DNA of 64,000 nucleotides from Siderastrea radians (taxonomy: Eukaryota; Cnidaria; Anthozoa; Scleractinia; Rhizangiidae). The stretch covers positions 434,001 to 498,000 of the forward strand of contig OZ024887.1 of assembly GCA_964017195.1 (NCBI GenBank). Direction: 5' to 3'. Below are positions 55,901-64,000 of this stretch, one piece after another (position 1 is the first letter of the stretch; each line of letters starts with the position of its first letter). The position numbers and the translations under genes were made by a program. The notes below the pieces were generated by a model, which worked only from the letters and a program-made list of their open reading frames with translations, had not been told where the DNA came from and made no database searches.

Positions 55901-58900
55901 GGAAATCAATAACATCTTAGGAATAACATTTTCACAAGGAAACGTTCATTTTAATCATCCGTTGGTTCATTTGCGCAATTACCATGCTAATGCATCTTTA
56001 ATAACATCATTGGAATGTCATTTTCTTTTATTGTAAAGTCTATTACGCCTTTGGAAACACATTTTCATCAATAATACAGTCGTTTACATTTTTTGAAAGT
56101 CATTACTGGCAAGTACACTACCGTCCATAATAAACAAAGTTCATTGTGTTCACGGTTAAGACAACGCGGTACACATGTCTGCATGAATCTGTACCACCCT
56201 CCACACTTTGCAGCCGTAATGGTATTCATATTCCTTTGAGATGCTTCTAAGAGAATTCTTTGTTGATACTCTCCAAGTGGAATGCCTTGTCGTCGAGCTT
56301 CGTCTTGGTCATCTATTGTTGCTTGAATGTCACGGCATGAAATGTCGGCTTTTATTGCAGCCTTTAAAGCACTTATGGCTTGCTCTACAATATTCAGCAA
56401 CGGCAAATAGGGGGGCAGCATCTTTATCTCAATTCTTCCTCTGGGACAATCTGCGTTTCGATGTGCAGGGGCACTGTCAAACACCAAGAAGGTTTGGTTG
56501 TCGGGATTAACTCGTCTTCTGACTTCTCCCAAAACTCGTTGAAAAGTTGCCTGTTCATCCCACCAATACGAGCTGTGTGGTAGACAAGGCCATTTGTTGG
56601 CGATACAGCCAAACAAATTGTCACATTTCTGCCACGTTGACCTGAAACTTGACGATAAGCACGTTCCCCAACTCTCGCCCTTCCATAACTTCTCCCTATC
56701 CAGATGTTGTAGCCACATTCGTCAATGAAGATGCAGTCGTTGATGACCCCTTGCATCATAAACCAGTTGGCATATTCATAGCGTCGCTCTATCATGTCGG
56801 GTCTGTTGCGAGCAGCTGGTACTGCTCTGGCCATCTTTACCCTTATCAGCATTCCATCCATAGTCTTTCCAATCATTCTATTGCACACCAAAGGTTCAGC
56901 AGGTAGTCGCCTTCTTCATTTATCTGTCGCAATGTAAGGAGGTAGTTTTCGTTTAAAATTTCATTTATGCAGTCTCTCATCTCATTATCAACTCTAACGT
57001 TATTTCGTCCGCCACGAGGTCTTTCGTTTACTCTTCCTTCACGAAGGTAGGTTGCTTCAATGCTTCTGGCCGTGCTCCTATTCACACCCAATGTGTCAGC
57101 GACTGATAGGTAGACTTCTGTGGGATCCTCAAAGGCTCTGACAATCCTTCTACGGACTTCGTTTGGAATTCTATTTCGTCTTGGGGGCATGCTGCATTCA
57201 CTCTTAAAATGGCAAAACAGTTTGTGTGCATTTACGGTGTATGTGCACAGTGTACATGTATATACATGCTTGATCTTTTGTTCTACTGTACTGTTCAAAT
57301 TGCATTGTCCAGAGAGGGTCTTTGGCAAACTGCATATCACCCAAGAGGCACAATGGAGATAAACTACATGAACATGTAATGCTGCACTCCTATTGGCCGT
57401 ACCTGAATATCGTAGAACAGGCAATAAGCACTTAACACTGTAAAGTGCTTAAACAAGGCAGTACAAATATACATGTCAAGTACAAAAAAGCCGACATTTC
57501 ACGCCCTTGAATGTTCAGTACATGTCGTAAGAAACAACTGATGGCAGAGAGGAAGTTCAGCAACAGACCACTCCAGTTAGACCAGTTACAGAACATCATT
57601 TGCGTATTCTGTTACCAAATATGGCTACAAAAAGAATGCAGGATTCCCCGAAAACATAGAGGGTTTAATTGAACTTTGCTATTTCATTAACTTATTTATT
57701 CATTACTTGCCAGAAATGGCTTTCAAAAAATGTAAACGGCAGTGTTATTGATGTTAATGTTTTTCCAAAGACATAATAGACTTTTCAATAAAGAAAATGA
57801 CATTCCAATGATGTTACTGAAGGTACGTTAGCATGGTAATTGCGCAAATGAACCAACGGATGACTAAAATGAACATTTCGTCGTGAAAATGTTATTCCTA
57901 AGATGTTATTGATTTCACATAAAATAAAATGAATTTCTATTTTCCGTTAATGAAGGGCAAAAGGTGTAATTCAGTACTGATGACTATTTAAGTTCTTTTT
58001 GCATTTTTTAATAAGAAATAAAAAAATTGCTACAAACCTCTACTTTTGCCTTCACTATCTCTCAAAATTGTCAGTTCTTCTATTGTACCGAAGGGAGAAA
58101 ACATCATTCGAAGATCATCCTCTGTTGCCTTTTTCGATATCATACCAACAAACAGTTTACGGTCCTCTGGAAAACAAAAAACAAAAAAACCGAGAGTAAT
58201 ATGAATTAAGAAGAGGGTAAAAGCTAGCTAAGCTCAAAACTGATACTGAAGATGAGCCCAAAATTGCATGAAATGATCTGACCTGGAGGTCAAATGTTTG
58301 AACACTTTACAGCCAGAGCTCCTAACAATTTACTTGTGAGTGCTCATTGATTAAAAGGGAAGACTGTGTATTTACAGGAAATAATCATACATAACAACAC
58401 ACAGTAAAACCTGCGTGTAAGAACCTACATTTTTTGAAGTCTGACAAAATAGGTTTTTGTATTTTAATGTGGCTAAATGTAATTTAGGCAAAGTTAACCT
58501 CGAAGCAATGCTCTCTAGCAACCTTTGGATGCAGGAAGCTCGCTTGCAACCTTGGCGGTTCGCTGGGGCACTCTGTGACGCCTTTTCGCAGTAGGCCACT
58601 ACCGCTGGCCGCTTATAGCTCGGGGTGGCCCTAGGGCCCTCGCAGGGGCTCTTCATGACCTTTCACGCAGCGTGTTGTTCGCTATCATTTGCAAGCTCAT
58701 TTCGCTAGCACAGTTGCTCGCAAGCTTCGCAATTTTTGCCCGGCCCACCCTCCCTCGGGTAGGTCATAGAGCCTCGTGGTAGGTTGGTAAGTATTCCACT
58801 GAGTCCTTCAGTGTGACGGTGCCTAGGTGGATGGTGGCCGCTTCAGGGTTACCATGGATACCTCCTTCCCTGCTGTGTATCGCCGGGCTCCACCAACCTT

Positions 58901-61900
58901 GAGGCACCAACGCCCAAGCTCACCTATTGTTGATGAGTTTAACTCATTACCGGCCGCGTGTTTTTTGATCGATTCACTAAATTAGCAGTTGGTAATAAAC
59001 AACCCCATGTGCAGTACGAAACGACAATTTATAGGCTCGAAAACACAACACTCACTTGATCTAGAATAGTTAGAATTTCTAACTTTCGAATAAAATACAC
59101 CAGTTGTCAATTAAGAATTAGCCAAAAATACAATCTTGAAGTCAAAATTTTGAAAATTTACGCAAGAGATTCACATGTTGTCTCGCGCGTGAAATCAAAC
59201 CACAACAGAGGATTTGTGTGTGTTTAGGTCAGATTACTATTTTTGGAAATTTCATGAACGAAGATTCGCAGAAGAGGAGACAGTAAGCTTTTCTAAATAA
59301 CACATTTATTAATACATGCCTTTATTCGTTTCTGAAAACCAAACGCGTTCAATTCTTTCTTCGAGGGAAGCTACGCGCAAGCGATTTCGCTCGATGTGCA
59401 AGTTATTTTGAAGAACATTTACTGATGCGAACTGTGCACGTTTTTCAAAACTTTTACGAAAACTTTAAGAAATACAAAGAATCCTTCAATTAAGAAGTTA
59501 TTTCGGTAAAAATTTACAATCAAATGTGTAATTTACTCTACCGTAGACTCGTAGAAGTGCTTGAGCATTTCCCAGAAAGTCCGCAGTTCGAAAAATCTCT
59601 TGCGATGCAAGATTGTCCTTCGCTTTGACAAAACAGCTGTTCGTCCTCGAAAGATGTTTTCTTCGCTCTAAAAGCTCTAAATTCCATCGCTTAACTTGTC
59701 GAGTGTTCCTTAGAGCTTCTTCTTTCGATTTTTAAGTTTCAAAAGGTAATCCTTCCTTCCGAGAGCGAGATATTGCCATCTTGAAAATTCACGCGTGAAG
59801 AGCACGGCAGCCATTTTGAGTGAAATGTGATCTTCTTGGAGAGTGACAAAAAGTCTTCCCTTCTAGGACCCCCTCAAGCCTTCAAATATATGCACAGTTC
59901 GTGGATTCTGATTGGTTGAACATTCCCAAAGACAACTAGGACAAAAGGGGACCAAAAAAGCCTTTCTAGGGGAGGCTGGGGCCAAAAGCGAACACGCGCA
60001 AAATCAAGGCCGGCTCAGGCCGGCACGGACGTTAACCGGTTAAGGGTAGATATTGGCAATTTAGGCTAAGTAGGTTCATGCATGAGATATAGTTGTTGAT
60101 TACCAGAAAAATAAATAAACTTGGGTTTGGTCCTTAAATATACAGCATTTATTCACAACTGTATTATGATAAGCCTAACAAAACTGATTACAGTATGTAT
60201 ATGTAGTGTTATCTCTATAACAAGAGTTGTATTATAAAACTCCCCGGTTAAAATGTTATCATATTTTAACTGTAACCCACATATAAGAACCTGCTTGATC
60301 TTGCTTCGCTAAAACAGGTTATATTTTTGGGTATTAAAATGGCAAATTTCTGTCAGCAGGTTCTTAAACCACTAGGTTCTTACACGTGGGTTTTTACTGT
60401 ATCACATCAATTAGCATACCACAAATGTAGCATTCACTGTTATATTTTGGCTAGATAACATGTCATAATAATAACACACAATAAAGGTCAAGTAATACAG
60501 GCAACATTTTCGTACAACTTCTCACACAATATCACATTGCAAGAAGAGATTGTTTGTTGTGCATACTGTTCCACCTCTTGACTCAACAAATTGTTGATTA
60601 CAAAAAGTAGAAGTGACATATTTTACTTTCTGTAATATGAAACTTGGTTGGGCATGGAGATGGCAACATACACAACAAACAACCCAACTTGTAGCACAAC
60701 ATCACAACAATGTGCAGGAAATTGTTGGCTTGTTACTTGGCCTTGAGAATAGTCGCTTTCACAGGCAACTCAAATGCAAATATTCTGTCAAATTAGAATA
60801 GGGGAATTGGGACAGAGCAGAAATGTGAGATTTGACAACATAGCATCACATGAACACTATTAACTTACCAGACCGGGATTCACTCTCTGCTGGTTTAACT
60901 TGCATAGCATTTTGCATCTACAGTGAAAACAAAGAAATGCATTCTTCAGTAGAAGAAACTTCCGCCTTGTAGAAAAATGTCATTGTAATTATCTGTTAAT
61001 AACAAACTTTTAAAAGACAATTTGTAATCAACATCATAAGGTGAATTTATCAGGTGTAAGGCCAAAAACAACAATCTAAAATGTTGCTCAACTCCCTTGT
61101 TTGTATTGTTATCCTCATAATCATCATAATTATTATTAATTTCTTTCGAAAAATTTTTTTGATCCGAAGAAAATACTCGTAAACATCATTCGGAAAAAAA
61201 TCATACCGAACATTCAAAATAACCCGCCTCCTCGTTAGTAAACAAACCCCTTTCTGTATCACACAATCACATCCAACAAATCAATATCCAATAGAATCCA
61301 ATAAAATCCAACACCGATAAGGAAACGTTTCTAATCAATGATTCTTTTTATTCGTTTATGAACATCAAACGTATTTATGTTGTTTTTTTTTTACCATTCT
61401 TAGACAAAACATAGTCTTTATCACCATCCAAGAAAGAAACCAGGCTTTTCACAGCCGTCAATCGCGAGAAAAAGCAGAAATGTAGTTGATACGAATAGTA
61501 CGTAGTCTGTACATACACGTGTCGAAGATTTAGAAGAAACCTACTTCCAAGTCAAAACTACCGCTATTTTTCTTAAAGTACATTAAATTTATGAACAAAA
61601 CGTGTAAGAATGAATGTTCAATGTACCTTTTGAGGGTAAACAAACAGAAAACGTTCTAACAACTTACCCCGGGTAACGTTTTCTTCTCGTGTAAGTCCTT
61701 TTGAGCATTTAAAGCAGCCTCGCGCGAACAAAACGTAAGAAATGCACAGCCTAAAAACAGAACAAACATCAGAAACTGCAAAAGAAGACTGTGATGAATG
61801 AGTTTTGGAATATTACCTTTGTGATTTTTTGTTAGTCTGTCTCGTAAAACGGTAAGCTCGTGTATTTGTCCGTAGCTTTCGAAATAGGGCCTCAAATCTT

Positions 61901-62000
61901 TGGCCTCCCACGTTCTCGGGACCTGCCCGATAAATAGTTTGATTGCATCCGCGTCTCGCATGGGAATTGTTCCTCCGTTAGTCATTGAAGTGATGTCCAT
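42908..62000 (-). CDS. CELF: CELF (CUG-BP/Elav-like) RNA-binding protein, 12 exons
   Basis: Coding exons, 5' to 3': 61817-62000, 61668-61750, 60869-60917, 58038-58166, 55724-55803, 54378-54542, 54046-54112, 49299-49520, 47846-48016, 47322-47399, 45800-45943, 42908-43035. All introns are GT-AG, phases agree at every junction, and the sum is 1500 nt, i.e. 499 aa, close to vertebrate CELF1/2. RRM1 (about 17-89: LFIGQV, GCAFLTF) and RRM2 (about 106-175: [16 protein letters not shown]) are followed by a Gly/Met/Gln-rich linker (176-409) with two runs of six glutamines, then RRM3 (410-499: LFIYHL, KCFGFVSY, ending [17 protein letters not shown]). The family binds GU-rich RNA and controls splicing, translation and decay of mRNA. 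MISKK in RRM2 points to the CELF1/2 branch. The ATG at 62000 starts [10 protein letters not shown]. An in-frame ATG 60 bp upstream exists but reads through non-conserved sequence. 5' non-coding exons are not resolved. Confidence 0.95.
43533..43621. repeat. Short palindromic element in the last CELF intron
   Basis: AGCCGGTGTCCTAGTGGATT on the left pairs imperfectly with AATCCGCTATGACACCGGCT on the right. The centre is GGTCCGGACC, itself a palindrome. MITE-sized. Confidence 0.6.
43708..43924. repeat. 217-bp fold-back element with about 95-bp arms
   Basis: Arms begin CACACGTCAAACTAATGT and contain repeated TTGGCAAACT motifs. Left and right arms are near-perfect reverse complements around a loop of about 30 bp. 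The transcript would form a very long hairpin. No coding capacity. Confidence 0.85.
43990..45080 (-). mobile_element. Penelope-like reverse transcriptase relic
   Basis: Three pieces on the - strand are in the expected order. 44901-44566 encodes the N-terminal region with [19 protein letters not shown] and RFHYRRVER. 44554-44369 encodes the RT palm motif [12 protein letters not shown] followed by ANSHHPT. 44360-44000 encodes [20 protein letters not shown] and later HFSS-type C-terminal RT residues, with a stop and a frameshift. Most of the RT between pieces 1 and 2 is deleted. The YIDD catalytic box and flanking residues are typical of Penelope-like RTs. It is a dead copy within the last CELF intron. 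Confidence 0.75.
46327..46962. mobile_element. Harbinger-like non-autonomous element, 636 bp
   Basis: Ends are GGTCGTGTTCTATTGG and CCAATAGAACACGGCC (one mismatch), flanked by CAA at 46324-46326 and 46963-46965, a 3-bp target-site duplication. Subterminal AACCGG/GGTTGA motifs are repeated at both ends. Inside, 46492-46749 encodes a short frame ([11 protein letters not shown] to LTGYLGQFS) whose MRRNTFLWL part resembles the N-terminus of PIF/Harbinger nucleases. 3-bp duplications also fit that superfamily. The catalytic domain is missing. Confidence 0.6.
46492..46749 (+). pseudogene. Truncated Harbinger-like N-terminal frame
   Basis: About 85 aa from ATG to TGA inside the element at 46327-46962. 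Acidic, Leu/Glu-rich first half, then [18 protein letters not shown], which is like the segment ahead of the nuclease domain in Harbinger transposases. No DDE residues are present. Assignment is by resemblance only. Confidence 0.4.
47505..47640. repeat. Degenerate TGTCC..CTTA repeats
   Basis: Five or so irregular copies of a motif of the form TGTCCATCTTAGAGA, in an intron of CELF. No other structure. Confidence 0.55.
48385..48648. mobile_element. Fold-back MITE with GTGAAAACCAG ends
   Basis: AGTGAAAACCAGATTGTTGG at about 48390 pairs with CCAACAACCTAGTTTTCACT near 48503-48522. The adjoining GAAGCAGAAGCAGAAG and CTTCCGCTTCTGCTTC also pair. A further CTAGTGAAAACCAGCCT occurs at the right edge after CAACTC tandem repeats (48600-48625). 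It looks like a composite or nested pair of the same MITE family. Confidence 0.65.
49031..49072. repeat. AAT microsatellite in a CELF intron
   Basis: About twelve AAT units with one AAC interruption. Confidence 0.85.
50402..51162. mobile_element. 761-bp TA-flanked element with CCGGCGTATAAGCCGCAC ends
   Basis: The left end (TCGTAAATACCGGCGTATAA) and the right end (inverted CCGTAAACACCGGCGTATAA) match, each followed by a second inverted block CGCAGATAAGCCGCACC. TA lies on both sides (50400-50401 and 51163-51164), as for Tc1/mariner-type MITEs. The interior has a - strand frame of about 97 aa (50687-50980) that I do not recognise. It may be captured sequence. It is inserted in the outer hAT-like element. 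Confidence 0.7.
51184..52974. mobile_element. 1.8-kb element with poly-C/poly-G terminal arms
   Basis: The left arm starts GTGTGGTTCCAGAAAATATC, followed by ATACC and a C run. The right arm is the reverse complement with a G run. ATT flanks both sides (51181-51183 and 52975-52977). The arms contain several homopolymer G/C tracts of 8 or more bases, could form G-quadruplexes, and can base-pair over about 100 bp or more. The 1.5-kb centre is AT-rich with no supported gene. Superfamily not determined. Confidence 0.7.
53064..53899. mobile_element. Inner hAT-like element, 836 bp, 6-bp duplication
   Basis: Ends CAGGGCTTCTGA and TCAGAAGCCCTG are perfect inverted copies, flanked by TCAATT at 53058-53063 and 53900-53905. 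Subterminal regions carry many CCGCGAAAT/ATTTCGCGG words in inverted arrangement. The same terminal 12 bp as the outer element suggests one family inserting into itself. The interior has only short frames. Confidence 0.8.
54875..54967 (+). repeat. Penelope-type terminal repeat remnant
   Basis: ATTCGCTCTGACGAAGGGCT followed by AACCATCAGC and GACAAATTCAAA matches the 3' part of the pLTRs at 15229 and 15720. The GCTCGAAAC part of the ribozyme-like core is deleted. Solo remnant in the CELF intron between exons 5 and 6. Confidence 0.65.
55852..57966 (-). mobile_element. Mariner/IS630-type transposon, 248-bp inverted repeats
   Basis: The terminal inverted repeats are about 248 bp (55852-56099 and 57720-57966), start CCCCTTTTGCCCTTCATTAA and are flanked by TA on both sides (55850-55851 and 57967-57968). 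The 2115-bp element encodes one transposase on the - strand. It sits between CELF exons 4 and 5, i.e. inside the RRM2-coding part, but entirely within the intron. The long, well-preserved TIRs contrast with a broken transposase. Confidence 0.88.
56068..57190 (-). pseudogene. DDE transposase of the mariner/IS630 type, two frameshifts
   Basis: Starts [20 protein letters not shown] at 57190. The N-terminal part is a helix-turn-helix with [14 protein letters not shown], then a GRP-like basic stretch (PRGGRNN). A one-base shift near 56910 leads into the catalytic part: [10 protein letters not shown] supplies the first Asp. A second shift near 56495 leads to [12 protein letters not shown] (second Asp) and [12 protein letters not shown] (final Glu). 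All three DDE residues and the typical spacing are present, but the two shifts make this copy non-autonomous. It would cut and paste at TA sites if intact. Confidence 0.85.
58403..60402. mobile_element. 2-kb element with ACAGTAAAAC...GTGTAAGAACCTA ends
   Basis: The left end ACAGTAAAACCTGCGTGTAA and the right end (inverted ACAGTAAAAACCCACGTGTA) match over about 28 bp. A subterminal AACCTG/CAGGTT pair lies further in. The interior holds a GC-rich 500-bp segment (58480-58960) and a segment with CCATCTTGAAAATT and ttaaCCGGttaa-type words near 60020-60045 that may be a nested element. No transposase is recognised. The target-site duplication is unclear. Located between CELF exons 3 and 4. Confidence 0.55.
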
Positions 62001-63254
62001 TGCAAGGTTAGGTGGGCCACAAAATACGAAAAAACAAAAGTTTACAGCACAAAAATACACAACCGAAGAAAAATATGGATGACAGACACTACATGTGGGT
62101 ATCCCAGGATGCCTTGAGTGGAGTAGTTAGCACCCATTCTTCTAACCGTGGAAAACGGACTTTGGTCTCGCTAGGCCTGCTGAATTTTTCTTCGTCAAGA
62201 GGTGTAAGATGACATAAAATATATCTTTTTACAAGTTTCCAGCTCGGTAGCGTCCTTCGTTTTTAAAAACTAGAGCATTTTGAATTTTCAAGTTCTCCGC
62301 CGTGACATCAAGATGGCGCCGTGACAAAGCTGTCTTGTTTGAAAAAAAAACCTCTCCTTAGAATTTTTAGCAGTTTGAACATTTCAAGTATTGGGTGAGG
62401 TGTTTACGTGAAAGTATACTAGTTCACGAGCGAAAAGTAATCGCTTTCATAGCAAAAGTGTATTACAGGTGTTTTCTTTGATATCCGGCCGCCATATTGG
62501 TGTACGACGGCGGTACACCAACATGCATGGCGTCTCTATTCTGAGCTCTATAAATTTGGGTGGACCGTACAGACCTGAGACTTGGAGAAGTTGTTTTGTT
62601 ATTAATCTTTGATAACATTTGAATTTCTTGGCTTCTTTTATTGAATCGTTTCGAATTTATTTTTAATGACGGCTCTTAAAATTTGAATAGAAAACAATGC
62701 TACCTATTAGTGGCTGGCTAATAAGTAATTGACATGGCACTACGAAATAATATCCGATTACAGAGATATAAAGGAATGTATGTGTACTTGCACTTCAATT
62801 CTGCAATGCTAAACTGGTTTGATCGGAAGCAAGTTTTGTTTTTTGTTTGATTTCTACTCAAAATCCTCTATTGCCATAAGGATCAGATGGCTGCTTATGT
62901 TTCATGTTATCAAGTATTTTACTGATCCAGGTCTACGACAGATCCGGCGGTTCTCAAAGATTTAATTAATTTTTTACTGTCCTCTTTCTTATCTTAGACT
63001 TTTGAATATTTTTCCTCTTTATCACATGAGGTACTTAATGTGTTTCGCTTTGTCTCAGAAAAAAAGTTGGGAAACTATATAACATACTAGGAATTACATG
63101 TATTCTGAGTAAATGTTAAATGTCAATCTTTTGCATTGCAGAGATTCAGACATTTCATGCACTGCGTAAACTATGCATTCCAAGTACTTTTTCAACTTTT
63201 TTGAGCTTTTTTCGACTGCATCTTGCTTGAATCCATCACCTCCATTTTGTTCTC
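62001..63254. promoter_or_regulatory. CELF upstream region
   Basis: 1.25 kb between the CELF start codon and the end of the next gene, both on the - strand. It should hold the CELF promoter or 5' non-coding exons. Seen here are AAGATGGCGCC (62312) and GCCGCCATATTGG (62488), words resembling YY1 sites often found near metazoan promoters, and a perfect 9-bp hairpin TTGGTGTAC/GTACACCAA with a 7-base loop at 62497-62521. No TATA box is assigned. Confidence 0.4.
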
Positions 63255-63998
63255 TTAAACCAAGCGATTGAAACCCTTCTTGCTTTTCTGTGGTTTCGGA
63301 ACTTTGTGCTTGTAAGGAGGAATAATGTCGAAATAAGAAACTCTGTAAGAGCGTGTTATCATGTGTTCATGAATCGAGTTTCTTAGCTCGCGTGTCATAT
63401 CGTACTTGTGGGCGAGCCTGTCCACCATGGATTTTTTCATACTACAGGCTAGTCCGGAGCTATCTTTAGAGCCATCCTCGTCATCTACGTTGCATTCTGG
63501 TAAGCTTTTTGAAAGCTTTTTCCAGTTAGCGCTAGCTGAATCTGAGTTTATTCGAGGTAAACGAAGAGGGCTTTGTTCTGCGTCAGTTAATAACGTTGGA
63601 TCCCTCACGCCCTCCTCAAGTTCTCGCGTTATTTCAGCGCGCAATTTTTCTTCGCTTGTTTTCATTCTTTCCAACTTCTGGGTCATTCTGATCAGTCGAT
63701 TGTGTTGCTTTTCCACGTTAACGAATCGTTCCTTTAACATGGTCGTCAACTTTCTTTCATTTTTCTCCCTGTTTTCCTTTTTCGTTGTCACTATTTCCCC
63801 CTTTATTTGTTGCAGTTTGGATACAGTATCGAATGCTGCTCGAGCGAGTCTCCATCGGTTTTCGTATGGAGTATAATTAGGGCTTGCTTTTCTCGCACTG
63901 TCTTCCAAAATAGCTTCTTCAGCGCATGTTAAGTTGTTTTGAAGCTTTGCCTTCTCGTATTTGAGTATTTGCAGTTTCGTCTTTTTTATTTTCTGCTT
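63255..63998 (-). CDS. C-terminal part of an unrecognised coiled-coil protein
   Basis: An open frame of 247 codons continues past the right window edge and ends at TAA (63255-63257). The first 120 residues are rich in K, E, Q and L (KQKIKKTKLQILKYEKAKLQ, KLQQIKGEIVTTKKENREKN, ERFVNVEKQHNRLIRMTQKL), consistent with a coiled coil. The rest is less charged and ends YFDIIPPYKHKVPKPQKSKK before GFNRLV. There is no in-window start codon that must be used. The frame is open upstream of every candidate. It could be a ciliary or cytoskeletal coiled-coil protein, but I do not recognise the family. The density of charged residues and the length of the frame support a real gene. Confidence 0.75.
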   Translation of the reverse strand, partial: KQKIKKTKLQILKYEKAKLQNNLTCAEEAILEDSARKASPNYTPYENRWRLARAAFDTVSKLQQIKGEIVTTKKENREKNERKLTTMLKERFVNVEKQHNRLIRMTQKLERMKTSEEKLRAEITRELEEGVRDPTLLTDAEQSPLRLPRINSDSASANWKKLSKSLPECNVDDEDGSKDSSGLACSMKKSMVDRLAHKYDMTRELRNSIHEHMITRSYRVSYFDIIPPYKHKVPKPQKSKKGFNRLV

Positions 63999-64000
63999 GT

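Overview
This is a eukaryotic window, most likely from an anthozoan cnidarian (a stony coral or close relative). The sequence is AT-rich. It holds clusters of single-exon rhodopsin-class GPCRs, a CELF-type RNA-binding gene with normal GT-AG introns, and a heavy load of DNA transposons, MITEs, a tRNA-derived SINE and Penelope-like retroelements of the kind common in corals and anemones. The organism is inferred from style and gene content. No database search was possible.

Positions 1-33200 form a tandem array of related, intronless seven-transmembrane receptor genes, all on the + strand. The array contains a segmental duplication: 1-10930 (cut by the window edge) matches 17186-31205 base by base apart from a few large deletions. 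The full block order is A', F, B', C', D', E' (16734-31046). In the left block the order is A, B, C, D, E, and B is an F/B' fusion made by deletion between paralogs. Intact reading frames are B (1987-2982), A' (16734-17732), F (19147-20139), D' (25727-26746) and G (32171-33196). A (2-547) is cut by the window edge. C, D, E, B', C' and E' are pseudogenes at different stages of decay. The receptors share an N-terminal GH..(F/Y)WN signature, DRF or DRY, CF.PW in TM6 (LPW and IPW variants in the D/G type), a CxxC pair at the top of TM6, NP(F/L)LY in TM7, and, in every copy except E, a C-terminal DT(R/K)(F/L) that looks like a class I PDZ ligand. The 5.8 kb between the two blocks (10931-16733) is filled with a large inverted-repeat element, a 125-bp satellite, T-rich degenerate repeats, a perfect-TIR MITE and a Penelope-like GIY-YIG fragment between inverted terminal repeats.

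Positions 33200-42900 are gene-poor and repeat-rich: microsatellites, a Penelope C-terminal fragment, a 45-bp minisatellite carrying four CRE palindromes, a hAT-like element with a SINE nested in it, and several fold-back elements. No protein-coding gene is supported there.

Positions 42908-62000 on the - strand hold a complete 12-exon CELF (CUG-BP/Elav-like) gene whose exons sum to exactly 500 codons including the stop. Its introns hold a Penelope RT relic, a Harbinger-like fragment, a nested set of hAT-like elements with 6-bp target-site duplications, and a mariner-type transposon with about 248-bp inverted repeats. The right edge (63255 onward, - strand) holds the C-terminal part of an unrecognised coiled-coil protein.
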